A stretch of DNA of 28,696 nucleotides from a virus. The stretch is from the IMG/VR virus record IMGVR_UViG_3300045999_006187, positions 1 through 28,696 of that record; one strand, given 5' to 3'. Both the position numbers and the translations under genes were made by a program. This document shows, in pieces, positions 6,230 through 13,513 of this stretch; within the stretch, counting starts at the first letter, position 1, and each line of letters starts with the position of its first letter. The notes below the pieces were generated by a model that was not told the DNA's origin, made no database searches, and worked only from the letters and a program-made list of their open reading frames with translations.

Positions 6230-7661
6230 TGGGCCTCCACTTCTTCAGGCCGCCGGGATTATCCGACCCGCCTTTGCCCCAGTTATAACCCACCTCCACA
6301 TCAAATGGAATAACTATTTCGCGAGTAATTCCCTTGATGTCCGTAACAGGGAAGGGGAAGTGCAGGCACTCCAACACTTGAGGCAACATCTCGGCGGCCT
6401 TCTCAATACGAACCTGGCCCAGCACCGCATCATGCAAGTTCAGCAGGATCTGCACATCAGCACCGGGCTTACCCTCGAACCGCTCCCATATCCGGTAGAT
6501 GCCCAAGTTCATCAGCACGCCGACGCAGTGCTGCGGAATGAAGGCAATGGCTTCCCGCAGCGTGGCATCATCCCACCTCCGGTTCCAGAAGTTGCGCCTG
6601 ATGCCGAAGGGCGTGGTCAGGTAGCCCATCGTCTGCAACTGCTTGGCCGTCCACACATGCCAGTCCGAGATGCCCGGAAAGCGGCGGAAGTATTGGTTCT
6701 GGAAAGCCTCGGCCACCGCAGTCTCGACCTTCATCTGCTGCGCTAGGGTGAAAGGCTTGCCGTAATAGTTGCTACCGTGAGCGCCTTTCTTTGTGATATC
6801 ACGATATGAATAGCCCCGGTAGTATTCGCGCTCGGCCAGTTCGCGGTCGGGCGGAAACCCAAATACCATTGACGCCACCATCGTATGGGAATCGCCACCT
6901 TCCACGGCCGCGATGTAGTTCTCGTCTCCTGAAAGATACGCGACAATACGCGCTTCGGCGCCTTGCTGATCTGAATAGAAAAGTAGATAGCCCGGATCTG
7001 CGACGAAGCAAGTGCGGGCTTCCTTCGGAATGTTCTGAAGGTTACTCCCGATACGGAGTGGATGCTCACTGGATGATAGTCGGAACGTCTCAGTCCCAGC
7101 AATGTTGAACGAAGCATGGAAGCGGTTGGATGCCGACAGCTTCTTTGATAGGAACTCGATCTGCTTCTCAATGTCGCGGATACGGAGGATGTGATTCGCG
7201 AAGAAGGCTCCGCGCGGATAGTCCCTCGCAATCCGTTCAAGGATTTCTCGGTCTGTGCCAACCTTGGTTTCTCCCTTCTTGGATTTGGTCTGCTCCGGAA
7301 TCGCCAACAACGTATAGAACATATAGATAAGCTGCGGCGTCGAGTTGTGATTAATGGTCGTGCCCCACAACGCTTCGCACACTTGGTCGAAGTTGGCCTG
7401 CACCTTGGCAGCCCGTGCCTCCAGCGCCTTGACCAGCATGTCGCGCCGCTTGGTGTCGATCTGCACACCGCGCCGCATCATGGTCATGATCGGACCCAGC
7501 ATCAGTTCGCTGTATTGGTGGGTAGCCTTCGCCCAATCCGGCAGCAGCCCGCCGTCGTAGACTTCCTTGAGGCCCATCGTCTGCATGGTGTCGAGGGCAT
7601 TATATATGATCTCCTGATTGTCAGGAGTCGGTGTCATGTCCGTGATTGTTCGCACCGGCAT
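6216..7661 (-). CDS. polA: Family A DNA polymerase, polymerase part of a split enzyme
   Basis: 481 aa (ATG 7661; ATG 7637 is an alternative). It has the full 5'-3' polymerase domain. Motif A is SDQQGAEARIVAYLSGD with Asp231, motif B is YRDITKKGAHGSNYYG, and motif C is NLHDAVLGQ with Asp411. Relative to E. coli Pol I, Arg287, Lys291, His295 and Tyr299 fall at the spacing of Arg754, Lys758, Phe762 and Tyr766, so the '762' residue is His. The Glu after the motif C Asp is replaced by Ala412. The N-terminus begins with YNALDTM (Tyr20, Asp24), which matches the Exo III motif of the proofreading domain. The rest of that domain is on the ORF at 7944-8885, and a separate gene sits between the two. Confidence 0.93.
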   Translation of the reverse strand: MPVRTITDMTPTPDNQEIIYNALDTMQTMGLKEVYDGGLLPDWAKATHQYSELMLGPIMTMMRRGVQIDTKRRDMLVKALEARAAKVQANFDQVCEALWGTTINHNSTPQLIYMFYTLLAIPEQTKSKKGETKVGTDREILERIARDYPRGAFFANHILRIRDIEKQIEFLSKKLSASNRFHASFNIAGTETFRLSSSEHPLRIGSNLQNIPKEARTCFVADPGYLLFYSDQQGAEARIVAYLSGDENYIAAVEGGDSHTMVASMVFGFPPDRELAEREYYRGYSYRDITKKGAHGSNYYGKPFTLAQQMKVETAVAEAFQNQYFRRFPGISDWHVWTAKQLQTMGYLTTPFGIRRNFWNRRWDDATLREAIAFIPQHCVGVLMNLGIYRIWERFEGKPGADVQILLNLHDAVLGQVRIEKAAEMLPQVLECLHFPFPVTDIKGITREIVIPFDVEVGYNWGKGGSDNPGGLKKWRPNGKA

Positions 7662-7947
7662 TCCCCTTCAGGAAGGTGTCCCGCATACGAGACAGGATAT
7701 GAAGCGTCAAGGGCGGCCCCTCGTAACTCTTCACGAAGTTCCGTACCCTTGACGGTTCAATGTCAGCAGCCAAACAAACCTCATCGAAGTTCTGCGCCGT
7801 AGTCCCATACTCAACCGTGAGCCACGCCCTAGCCCGCCTCTTATGCAGCGCGGCTATGGGTGTCTTCGGTTCGACGGTTGCATCGACCAGCGCCTGGATA
7901 ATCACGCTGGCCCACAACCTTTTCAGCGCAGCTTCGTCTTCACTCAT
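7621..7947 (-). CDS. Small helical protein lying between the two DNA polymerase parts
   Basis: 108 aa from ATG 7947, which overlaps the exonuclease ORF stop as ATGA. Its 3' end overlaps the polymerase ORF. Sequence features: a first helix (LKRLWASVIIQALVDA), a basic segment with HKRRARAWL, and FDEVCLAADIEPSRVRNFVK. The RRARAWL...F..VC..A...P..VR pattern is one I recall in small prophage-associated proteins of proteobacteria, which suggests a helix-turn-helix-like fold. Function unknown. It has none of the motifs of an intein, HNH or LAGLIDADG endonuclease, so it does not look like the element that split the polymerase. Confidence 0.7.
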   Translation of the reverse strand: MSEDEAALKRLWASVIIQALVDATVEPKTPIAALHKRRARAWLTVEYGTTAQNFDEVCLAADIEPSRVRNFVKSYEGPPLTLHILSRMRDTFLKGNAGANNHGHDTDS

Positions 7948-8885
7948 AGTGCCCCAGCTTTGTTGAAGTCCTTCTTGGCCTGAGTTCGCAGGTGCTTCCA
8001 TGCGCGGGTCGGCAGATGGAGGGCCGCCAAGAAACCCAGCGACTTCTCCCACTCCGGTTGCCACGCATGGTGGCGAAGCATCGTATCGAACACATGACCA
8101 CGGGGACGAATGCCATACTTATCCAAGTATGTCAAGTCGTAGGTCGCATTATGGAAACCCCACGCCAAGTCGCGGCGCTGTGCCAAGAAGCGGAGCCACA
8201 GCCAGATGTCCAGTTCGTCTTGCTCCGACCACACCGAAGCGAAGTTCCTGTCCTCCAATTGCACATACAGGCAGCAGGACGACGAGGTTGCCAGCGAGAA
8301 CTCCGTGATCCGACACGCCTTGTTAGTCTCTACGTCGAAGACAATCTCGTCCCCAATATGCTGGGTCGAGAACGCATACAGATCGGCCACATTGTCGGGC
8401 AGGTAGATGGTGCGGGGCTTATCGACGAACCGCGTCTGGGCCTTCCGCATAGCGGACACCACGACGGGCCGCTCGTTCCACGCCAGCCTAGCATACAGCG
8501 TGGGCGCATAGGTCGGCACCACCTGCAACCCCTCGACATACGGGCTGTCAATGTGGGTGCCCCGATAGGTGTCGATCTTCGTTTCGCCGGTCAGGCAGAA
8601 CATGGCGTGCGGACCCAGCGTCAGCGCGATGTCGTAGCCCTTCAGTTCTTCGACCAGCTTGTCCCGCCCCGCCTTAGCTGCCGGCACCAGTTCGCCGCCA
8701 GGCTTGCCACCCACGAACAGGTCAGTCCACTTGGCAGCATACCGGCTGTGGGCAGGACGAATGATGTCAGGCTTGAAGCCGGCGAGGCGCATCAACTCTA
8801 GTGTGACCTGCCACTCCCACTCCGACATGACACCATTGGGGCCGGCGTCGATGGACGGCCAATCAATAACTAGTGCGGTCTTCAT
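7944..8885 (-). CDS. 3'-5' exonuclease part of a split DNA polymerase, with N-terminal uracil-DNA-glycosylase-like domain
   Basis: 313 aa. Residues about 175-290 are a DnaQ-like proofreading domain: Exo I is IVFDVETN (Asp184, Glu186) and Exo II is HNATYDLTYL (Asn246, Asp250), followed by the RGHVFDTML segment typical of PolA. The ORF stops before the Exo III motif, which is found at the start of the polymerase ORF. Residues about 25-135 resemble the uracil-DNA glycosylase-like module often fused to phage PolA (LGPHAMFCLTG, RGT, VVPTYAPT). The His normally found in the HP motif is Ala, so glycosylase activity is doubtful. Together with the polymerase ORF it should form a proofreading polymerase. 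Confidence 0.85.
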   Translation of the reverse strand: MKTALVIDWPSIDAGPNGVMSEWEWQVTLELMRLAGFKPDIIRPAHSRYAAKWTDLFVGGKPGGELVPAAKAGRDKLVEELKGYDIALTLGPHAMFCLTGETKIDTYRGTHIDSPYVEGLQVVPTYAPTLYARLAWNERPVVVSAMRKAQTRFVDKPRTIYLPDNVADLYAFSTQHIGDEIVFDVETNKACRITEFSLATSSSCCLYVQLEDRNFASVWSEQDELDIWLWLRFLAQRRDLAWGFHNATYDLTYLDKYGIRPRGHVFDTMLRHHAWQPEWEKSLGFLAALHLPTRAWKHLRTQAKKDFNKAGAL

Positions 8886-9027
8886 TGAGGGGAAGCTCCA
8901 TCTGCGTGGGCGCGATCACGGTGAAAGCAGAGCGGGGCTGGGGCTTGGGCATCTCTGTACCATGCTCCTGCTTCCACCGCTCCCTCTCAATCTCCAGCCT
9001 AGCCATCGGGCTATACGCTCGGCACAC
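8863..9027 (-). CDS. Small hypothetical protein
   Basis: 54 aa from GTG 9027, preceded by GGGAGAGG at good spacing. ATG 9006 is an alternative that gives 47 aa. The N-terminal half is a charged helix (MARLEIERERWKQEHG). The C-terminal half is Pro-rich and ends MELPLNEDRTSY. The 3' end overlaps the exonuclease gene by 23 nt. No family recognised. It fills the space between the SleB-type hydrolase and the polymerase genes. Confidence 0.5.
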   Translation of the reverse strand: MCRAYSPMARLEIERERWKQEHGTEMPKPQPRSAFTVIAPTQMELPLNEDRTSY

Positions 9028-9028
9028 C

Positions 9029-9487
9029 TTACCTCTCCCTGTAGAAAACGAGATCACCGATTCTAGCAATCTTCTCCAGATGACGCCACCTTCTGATGCT
9101 GGTGTCATGAAAGAAGATGGCGCCATCTACTAGGTCGATGTAGTCGGTCTGCGCCACCTCCGCTACAACAAGGGCGCGGCGCCAAGCGTTCTGGTCGCGG
9201 GGCCTGTTCAGCCCGGCACACACCCACACGAACTGGCATCCGCGCTCGTTCCGCTGGAACACCACGCCACAGATGTCAGGGCGGAAGCGACCGTCCTTCA
9301 CCCGGTTCAGCACCACTTGAGCGACGGCGATCTGGCTGTTGAAGGGCTGACCCCTCGCCTCCCAGTAGACCGCCTTCGCCAGACAAGTGCGCTGCCTATC
9401 CGGCGTCGCTGCCAGCGCCGACCCTATGATCGCTCCCAGCAGCATCCACATCAGGGCCGCCAGTGCAATCCAAATCCATGTCTTCAT
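9029..9487 (-). CDS. SleB-type cell wall hydrolase with N-terminal membrane anchor or signal
   Basis: 152 aa from ATG 9487. Residues 4-26 form a hydrophobic segment ending in ALA, consistent with a signal peptide or signal-anchor. The rest matches the SleB/hydrolase_2 domain: CLAKAVYWEARG with the likely catalytic Glu43, QIAVAQVVLNRV, a long middle, and a C-terminal IGDLVFYR. These enzymes cleave the glycan backbone of peptidoglycan. The secretion signal means it could reach the periplasm without the holin, as with signal-arrest-release endolysins. It lies about 6.7 kb from the holin/M15 cassette and inside the replication block, which is unusual. A role in entry or early wall remodelling is also possible. 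Confidence 0.82.
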   Translation of the reverse strand: MKTWIWIALAALMWMLLGAIIGSALAATPDRQRTCLAKAVYWEARGQPFNSQIAVAQVVLNRVKDGRFRPDICGVVFQRNERGCQFVWVCAGLNRPRDQNAWRRALVVAEVAQTDYIDLVDGAIFFHDTSIRRWRHLEKIARIGDLVFYRER

Positions 9488-9779
9488 CCTCAATCTCCTC
9501 GTCAGCCCGGCTTGTACGCAGTGAGAAGAAACCTTCGTACTCCGGATAAATAGTATGAAACTTTCTCGCATAACAAGGCGACCAATTATTATTCAACTTG
9601 TAATGTTGATCGCTAGTTGTAAGCGCAGTCTCCCAGCGAATACGATGAAATACCCCACGGGCACTGTAACGCTGCCGACCTTTTGCTATAAGCTCGAAAG
9701 TAAATCTAACAAATAGCTCCCAAACTTTTGGGTTATCCTTATCAAACTGATAGAACTTCTTGTTGAAACTAGCTTCCAT
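9396..9779 (-). CDS. Conserved-looking hypothetical protein
   Basis: 127 aa from ATG 9779, overlapping the SleB gene by 92 nt. The first 95 residues are A/T-rich in codon use and well structured: KVWELFVRFTFELIAKGR, FHRIRWETALTT, KLNNNWSPCYARKF, YPEYEGFFSLR. I recall bacterial and phage proteins with the pattern RIRWET..TT.D..KLNNN..P.YAR.F....P.Y.GFF..R, annotated only as hypothetical. The last 30 residues, which overlap the SleB start, are acidic and low complexity. Function unknown. Confidence 0.65.
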   Translation of the reverse strand: MEASFNKKFYQFDKDNPKVWELFVRFTFELIAKGRQRYSARGVFHRIRWETALTTSDQHYKLNNNWSPCYARKFHTIYPEYEGFFSLRTSRADEEIEDEDMDLDCTGGPDVDAAGSDHRVGAGSDAG

Positions 9780-9963
9780 TGGACTTCTCCTCTAGGGCAC
9801 GGCGGAGGCGCTGGATCTCAGCTTCGAGGGCGGCGACACGCTTGGTTAGGGCGTCGTATGTAACTTCCTTCATGGGATCTCCTGCATCTGCGAAGACTTG
9901 GAGGATGCGGCGCTTCAGATCATGGGCCGGCACGCTCTCCGTGGAATTGAACTCGAAGATCAC
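9769..9963 (-). CDS. Small protein ending in a coiled coil
   Basis: 64 aa if started at GTG 9963, which has GGAG six bases upstream. The frame is open to GTG 9975. A further internal ATG at 9873 has AGGAG five bases upstream and would yield only the C-terminal 34 residues (MKEVTYDALTKRVAALEAEI...), a clear heptad coiled coil. Which start is used cannot be decided; both may be. The gene begins just after a strong terminator hairpin, so its expression probably depends on read-through or antitermination. It overlaps the next gene by 11 nt. Confidence 0.5.
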   Translation of the reverse strand: MIFEFNSTESVPAHDLKRRILQVFADAGDPMKEVTYDALTKRVAALEAEIQRLRRALEEKSNGS

Positions 9964-9978
9964 GGCACACTCCACATG

Positions 9979-10009
9979 AAAAAGGGGAGAAGGCTACTGC
10001 CCCCTCCCC
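9979..10009 (-). terminator. Rho-independent terminator, minus strand
   Basis: On the minus strand an 11-bp stem (10009-9999 with 9994-9984, two G-U pairs) closes on the four-base loop AGTA and is followed by five T (9983-9979). It lies directly after the ssDNA-binding candidate gene and before the next minus-strand gene, so it should end or attenuate the transcript there. Confidence 0.85.
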
Positions 10010-10030
10010 CGTTCGTGTCAGGCCGGTTCC

Positions 10031-10486
10031 TTACGCCGCCTTCTTGTTGTTGGTGTACCAGTCCACCGAGTAGTAACGCTCGACCTTGAGGCGCGGCGTA
10101 TTCAGAGGCGTGCCGTCCCGGTTCGCAGTCTCATGCGACAGGGCGACCACCACCTCGTTGCCGGGCAGCATGTCGAGCGCATCGCGCAGCGTCTCACCCA
10201 CCACCTCAGTCGTGATGCGGGACAGGCGCTCCTGCACATACGGCAGCGTCTTCTCAGACACCCACTGAACGTCCTTGAGCCGACACTTCGCAAGCTCCAC
10301 CCCAGTCATATCCTCATTGTGCATTGCGTCATTGAGGGTGAAAGTCAGTTCAATACCCTGCGTACCCGAGTTGGCAGTCACAATCTTCGCAGCCTGCACC
10401 ATCACCAGATAATCGCCCGGAGGCGCCTGGCGAAAGGCGGGACGCTCAACAGCGGACTCGGAAATGACGGCATCAAAAAGGCTCAT
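10031..10486 (-). CDS. Candidate ssDNA-binding or replication accessory protein
   Basis: 151 aa from ATG 10486, preceded by GGAG at nine bases; ATG 10501 has no such site. The N-terminal region has APPGDYLVMVQAAKIV followed by GIELTFTLNDAM, a beta-rich layout like the P.G.Y.....A strand pairs of phage DUF669-type and SSB-like proteins. The C-terminus is basic and aromatic (VERYYSVDWYTNNKKAA). The nearby RecA/Sak4-like ATPase and RecB-like nuclease genes fit an SSB role, since Sak4-type proteins act with SSB. A strong terminator directly after it suggests high, separately controlled expression. The assignment rests mainly on fold pattern and context. Confidence 0.5.
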   Translation of the reverse strand: MSLFDAVISESAVERPAFRQAPPGDYLVMVQAAKIVTANSGTQGIELTFTLNDAMHNEDMTGVELAKCRLKDVQWVSEKTLPYVQERLSRITTEVVGETLRDALDMLPGNEVVVALSHETANRDGTPLNTPRLKVERYYSVDWYTNNKKAA

Positions 10487-10557
10487 AGCCTTGTTCTCCA
10501 TTCGAGGTTTTGTCCACCACGGGACAGGAATCTATCTAAGGGTTTCCGGCGGCAGCG

Positions 10558-11049
10558 TCAAGTGTTTTCGTCAGAGATTTCCTTCCATGTTATATTTTGT
10601 AGGATCATCCAAACCGCCTTGCGATCTACGCCGTAGCGCCGGGCCAGTTCGGTAGTGGTCAACTCTTTTGCAAGGCGACGAATCTCTCTCACCTTTTGCG
10701 GATCAAGTTTGGCACGGGGATTTTTCACCCCCTTCAAACCATTCGCCCGTCCCCTCGCAATCTTGTCCTGCATGTTTTGTCGGTGTGTCCCCCAATATAA
10801 GTGGGCCGGGTTGCAACACTTACCGTTGTCGCAAGTGTGACACACAGACAACTCAGGACAATCCTGCTCGGAGTGCAACCATAGAGCTACACGATGGGCA
10901 CGATAGACAGTACCCTTCTTTGTAAATACTCCATAGCCCCTCTCGGTAATATAATTTTTCCAAGGCCAGCAGGAATCTGGAGTAGAAACTTCTACTTTTT
11001 TCCAGAACCAATCTGCATCAACGGGCGGCAAGGACTTTAGACGATTCAT
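10558..11049 (-). CDS. Free-standing HNH endonuclease with C-terminal helix-turn-helix
   Basis: 163 aa. The HNH_3-type core is clear: RAHRVALWLHSEQ, then VCHTCDNGKCCNPAHLYWGT (Cys70-His71, Cys73, Asn75, Cys78, His83) and HRQNMQDKIARGR. Residues about 113-155 form a DNA-binding region with KLDPQKVREIRRLA and a helix-turn-helix TTTELARRYGVDRKAVWMIL. This architecture is typical of homing endonucleases. The gene is A/T-rich against its neighbours and has its own sigma70-like promoter, which points to a mobile, self-contained insertion between the ATPase and the ssDNA-binding candidate. It could drive its own spread between related phages. Confidence 0.88.
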   Translation of the reverse strand: MNRLKSLPPVDADWFWKKVEVSTPDSCWPWKNYITERGYGVFTKKGTVYRAHRVALWLHSEQDCPELSVCHTCDNGKCCNPAHLYWGTHRQNMQDKIARGRANGLKGVKNPRAKLDPQKVREIRRLAKELTTTELARRYGVDRKAVWMILQNITWKEISDENT

Positions 11050-11078
11050 ACACTAAACCCTTCTGTGTCTCACCGCCC

Positions 11079-11107
11079 GTTATAGCATACTACCCGGCAG
11101 AAATCAA
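11079..11107 (-). promoter_or_regulatory. Sigma70-like promoter for the HNH gene
   Basis: On the minus strand TTGATT (11107-11102), a 17-bp spacer ending TATGC, and TATAAC (11084-11079) form a good promoter with extended -10 (TGC). It lies about 30 bp upstream of the HNH start. The nine bases TATGCTATA recur in the plus-strand tail promoter near 26225. Confidence 0.72.
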
Positions 11108-11124
11108 CACCCACCCGTATCCCG

Positions 11125-11919
11125 TCAAGTTACCAGCCTGTCAAGCATGGAGGCGAGGTCGAAGTCTTCGACAGGCTTGATGGCGTTGGGCGCGGAGGTT
11201 CGCAGCGAAGCCTTGTCGGTAGCTGCCGTCTTGAAGGATCGCTTGCCGTCGCGCCCCACCTCAAGGTGCCAGATGTCAGAGAAGTAGGTCTGCATCTTCT
11301 TCGAGAACTTCTCCCCAATACCGACAGGAACGTCGCGAGCCTTGCCCACGATCTTACCCTGATCGTCCTTCTCGCCGGTCTGCATGATGTGCGTCAGCAC
11401 AATCACGGAAGCGCCGACCTTGGGTCCGGTCAGGTGATCGAGGATCGCACCGTAGTAGCGACCGGCTACGTTGTAGAGGGAGCGCAAGTCCCGCTTCGTC
11501 TCGGGGTCTTCGTGCGCGGCCAGCAACAGCATCTCACCAAGGAAGGTGCCGCTGTCCACCACGATCACATCCTTCGCTGTCAGCGAACCCACCGGACCAA
11601 GATCCTCGGTCGGCGTCTTCCACTGTTCCAGCATCTTGCAGAACACGCGCATCGAATCGACCGCCTGCTTGGTCGCCGTGCCCGTTCCTGCGAACAGGTT
11701 GGTGTTGGTGATCTTCGCCACCGCATAGGTGTTGATGTAAACGTCAGCCGCATTGGCCTTCAGGTAGGAACCGATGACGCGGCTGTTGCTGTCGAAGTCA
11801 TGGATCATCAGCCGGTACCCGGCGTTGGCGAGTTGGGCCAGTGCCCCCGTCTTACCTGCTGCGGGCTCGCCGCAGATCAGGATACGGGGTGGCAGCTTGG
11901 CCGCTTCAAACTTGGGCAT
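11125..11919 (-). CDS. RecA/Sak4-like AAA ATPase for recombination
   Basis: 264 aa. Walker A is GEPAAGKT (17-24), followed by a helix, and Walker B is KDVIVVDSGT with its acidic residue near position 122. The start LPPRILICGEP and the SVIVLTHIMQTGE segment, plus the C-terminal SDIWHLEV...G, match phage RecA-core ATPases of the AAA_24/Sak4 type. These promote single-strand annealing or strand exchange in phage replication. The neighbouring RecB-like nuclease and SSB candidate make a coherent recombination module. Its start overlaps the nuclease gene by 14 nt, indicating coupling. Confidence 0.85.
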   Translation of the reverse strand: MPKFEAAKLPPRILICGEPAAGKTGALAQLANAGYRLMIHDFDSNSRVIGSYLKANAADVYINTYAVAKITNTNLFAGTGTATKQAVDSMRVFCKMLEQWKTPTEDLGPVGSLTAKDVIVVDSGTFLGEMLLLAAHEDPETKRDLRSLYNVAGRYYGAILDHLTGPKVGASVIVLTHIMQTGEKDDQGKIVGKARDVPVGIGEKFSKKMQTYFSDIWHLEVGRDGKRSFKTAATDKASLRTSAPNAIKPVEDFDLASMLDRLVT

Positions 11920-12799
11920 TGAACAAGCTCTCCTCTACAGATTGCACCCGTTGGTTACGGGGATCACCCGCCCACTGCGGACACAGATGGGAAACCTGGC
12001 ACCAGTCTTGGCACCGGACGGCTTCGCCCGGCCTATGCTCTACATAGAAAGCTGACGATTGTCCAGCGTGAAGTTCCGCATCGAACGCATTGTTGTAAAC
12101 GCGGATCGCCTTGACGTTGCCTCGCTTCATCACCGCGTACTTGTCGGGCTTGGCCCACACATCTTCCTCACTACAGGCCGCCGGCTCATCCATCTGGTGC
12201 AGGCGCACCCTCTCTTCGATGAACGCATCAGCTTGATCGTCAGTCCACACCGGCACCTCCAGCCTGACGACCGGAGCCTGCGGGTAGTCCTGCGATTGCT
12301 TGCTTTCCCGCTTCGTCCAGTCCCGCAGGAACGCGAACACCGCAATCGCCCCAATCTGAATACCCTTCTCGCGGTGCAGCATACGCCGGTAGATGTTGGT
12401 CTGTTGTTCCCACTCGCGAGGCAGCACACCGCCCCTCACCTTGCGCGCTGTCGTCTCCTTAAAGTCGAACAACTCACCGGACGACAACAGCACATGGTCG
12501 ATCTGGCCCTTGATCTTCCACCCGCCATACTCCGAATACACAGTCTTCTCGATCATCATATCCGGGTTGCCAAGCGCCGCCCGTTCTAGGATCACATGGA
12601 AAGCCTGGCCCCTCAGCGACGGCACCCGATCCGCCACATCCTCCTCAAGCTCATCGTAGTGTGCGACCTTCAACTTCCTCAACTGCGGCGGACTCAGCAA
12701 CTCCGTCACCGAAATATCGGCGTCGCCCTTCGTATAGGAATCGTTGGCAACTGCCATTGCCACAACCTCGGGCAGTCTTAACTTGTTGGTCAGCTTCAT
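11906..12799 (-). CDS. RecB/Cas4-like PD-(D/E)XK exonuclease
   Basis: 297 aa. The nuclease motifs are in order: LRGQAFHVILE with His68, IKGQIDHVL with Asp101, LFDFKET with Asp112 and Lys114, and EQQTNIYRRM with the conserved Gln. The C-terminus holds CQDWCQVSHLC, a cysteine spacing like that of Fe-S containing Cas4/AddB nucleases, although no Cys is seen before the His motif. It should degrade DNA ends to produce single strands for the adjacent ATPase. GGAGG lies seven bases before the ATG. The start overlaps the stop of the upstream gene as ATGA. Confidence 0.83.
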   Translation of the reverse strand: MKLTNKLRLPEVVAMAVANDSYTKGDADISVTELLSPPQLRKLKVAHYDELEEDVADRVPSLRGQAFHVILERAALGNPDMMIEKTVYSEYGGWKIKGQIDHVLLSSGELFDFKETTARKVRGGVLPREWEQQTNIYRRMLHREKGIQIGAIAVFAFLRDWTKRESKQSQDYPQAPVVRLEVPVWTDDQADAFIEERVRLHQMDEPAACSEEDVWAKPDKYAVMKRGNVKAIRVYNNAFDAELHAGQSSAFYVEHRPGEAVRCQDWCQVSHLCPQWAGDPRNQRVQSVEESLFNAQV

Positions 12800-13002
12800 C
12801 GTTGAACCTCCGTTCTAGCTGGGGACCGGCCCGGCAGCACAACGTAGGACCGACATTCGACATACGCCACTTCACGCCCCGTTGCCACAGCGTGCATCAC
12901 CTCGACAGCAGCCTGCTGATGACAAGCCTCCTGCGACATGTGCCAAGTAATCGGCTGCGGCATAGGCGAACCTGCCAGAATAATAAGCAAACCCCACATC
13001 AT
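12796..13002 (-). CDS. Small exported or membrane-associated protein
   Basis: 68 aa from ATG 13002 with an ATGA overlap at both ends. The first 11 residues (MWGLLIILAGS) are hydrophobic, a short signal-like or anchor segment. The rest has two cysteines (Cys27 and Cys50) that could form a disulphide in the periplasm, and a VAYVECRSYVVL strand. I recall similar small secreted proteins in phages of alphaproteobacteria, without a function. The segment is too short to be sure of export. Confidence 0.55.
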   Translation of the reverse strand: MMWGLLIILAGSPMPQPITWHMSQEACHQQAAVEVMHAVATGREVAYVECRSYVVLPGRSPARTEVQR

Positions 13003-13499
13003 TTGTCCTCCAGCAACGCGCGGATGGCGGCAACACAGCCGTCGTTGTTTAGTTGGTAGTTTGCTGCTGCAAGGGCCGCCGCCTCAATCCCCTCGCGCCG
13101 CGCCACATCACGCTCGGCCTCCAGCAGCGCGCGGATATCCGCGACCAGTTGCCCAGCCTCGTCGGCTCGGATTTGCATGTGCTTCTTGGAACGGTCGGAG
13201 TGGCAGTGCTCCACTGTGCTATGGCGTGAGGCTGCACGCTTGGACGCAACAGCTGCCGCCGCTTCAACTCCCCCGCTCCGTGCTGCGATAACTGTCTTCC
13301 GCAGCTTCTCCACCTCAGCCTCCAGCGCCACGATGCGAGCGCCCATCTGCTCGCAGGCGATCTGCTTCTTTAGGTTCTCCTGCCGCCACATATCGCGCTC
13401 GACCCGCAGCCGCTCGATTTCGTCGGCGGCTTCCACACACATCGGTTCACACCATTCAAGGACTGCGACATTTCGCAACCGCTCCACGATGTCAGTCAC
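12999..13499 (-). CDS. Coiled-coil protein, paralogue of the next upstream gene
   Basis: 166 aa from GTG 13499, which has GGAGG six bases upstream. The N-terminus reads VTDIVERLRN, followed by AADEIERLRVERD and a long coiled coil. The C-terminus ends GCVAAIRALLEDK. The upstream gene (13514-13864) has the same N-terminal DIVERLR and AADEIERLR blocks and the same IRALLEDK end, so the two arose by duplication. Similar Ead-like prophage proteins have unknown roles. The middle contains GVEAAAAVASKRAASRH and REGIEAAALAAAN, internal repeats of the REGIE.AA type. Confidence 0.65.
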   Translation of the reverse strand: MTDIVERLRNVAVLEWCEPMCVEAADEIERLRVERDMWRQENLKKQIACEQMGARIVALEAEVEKLRKTVIAARSGGVEAAAAVASKRAASRHSTVEHCHSDRSKKHMQIRADEAGQLVADIRALLEAERDVARREGIEAAALAAANYQLNNDGCVAAIRALLEDK

Positions 13500-13513
13500 G
13501 GCTCGCCTCCACA

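Noticed and set aside
7621-7947. Inserted gene in the polymerase as an intein or group I intron
   Set aside because: It has its own start and stop with ordinary overlaps, and lacks intein splice residues, HNH or LAGLIDADG motifs, and visible intron structure.
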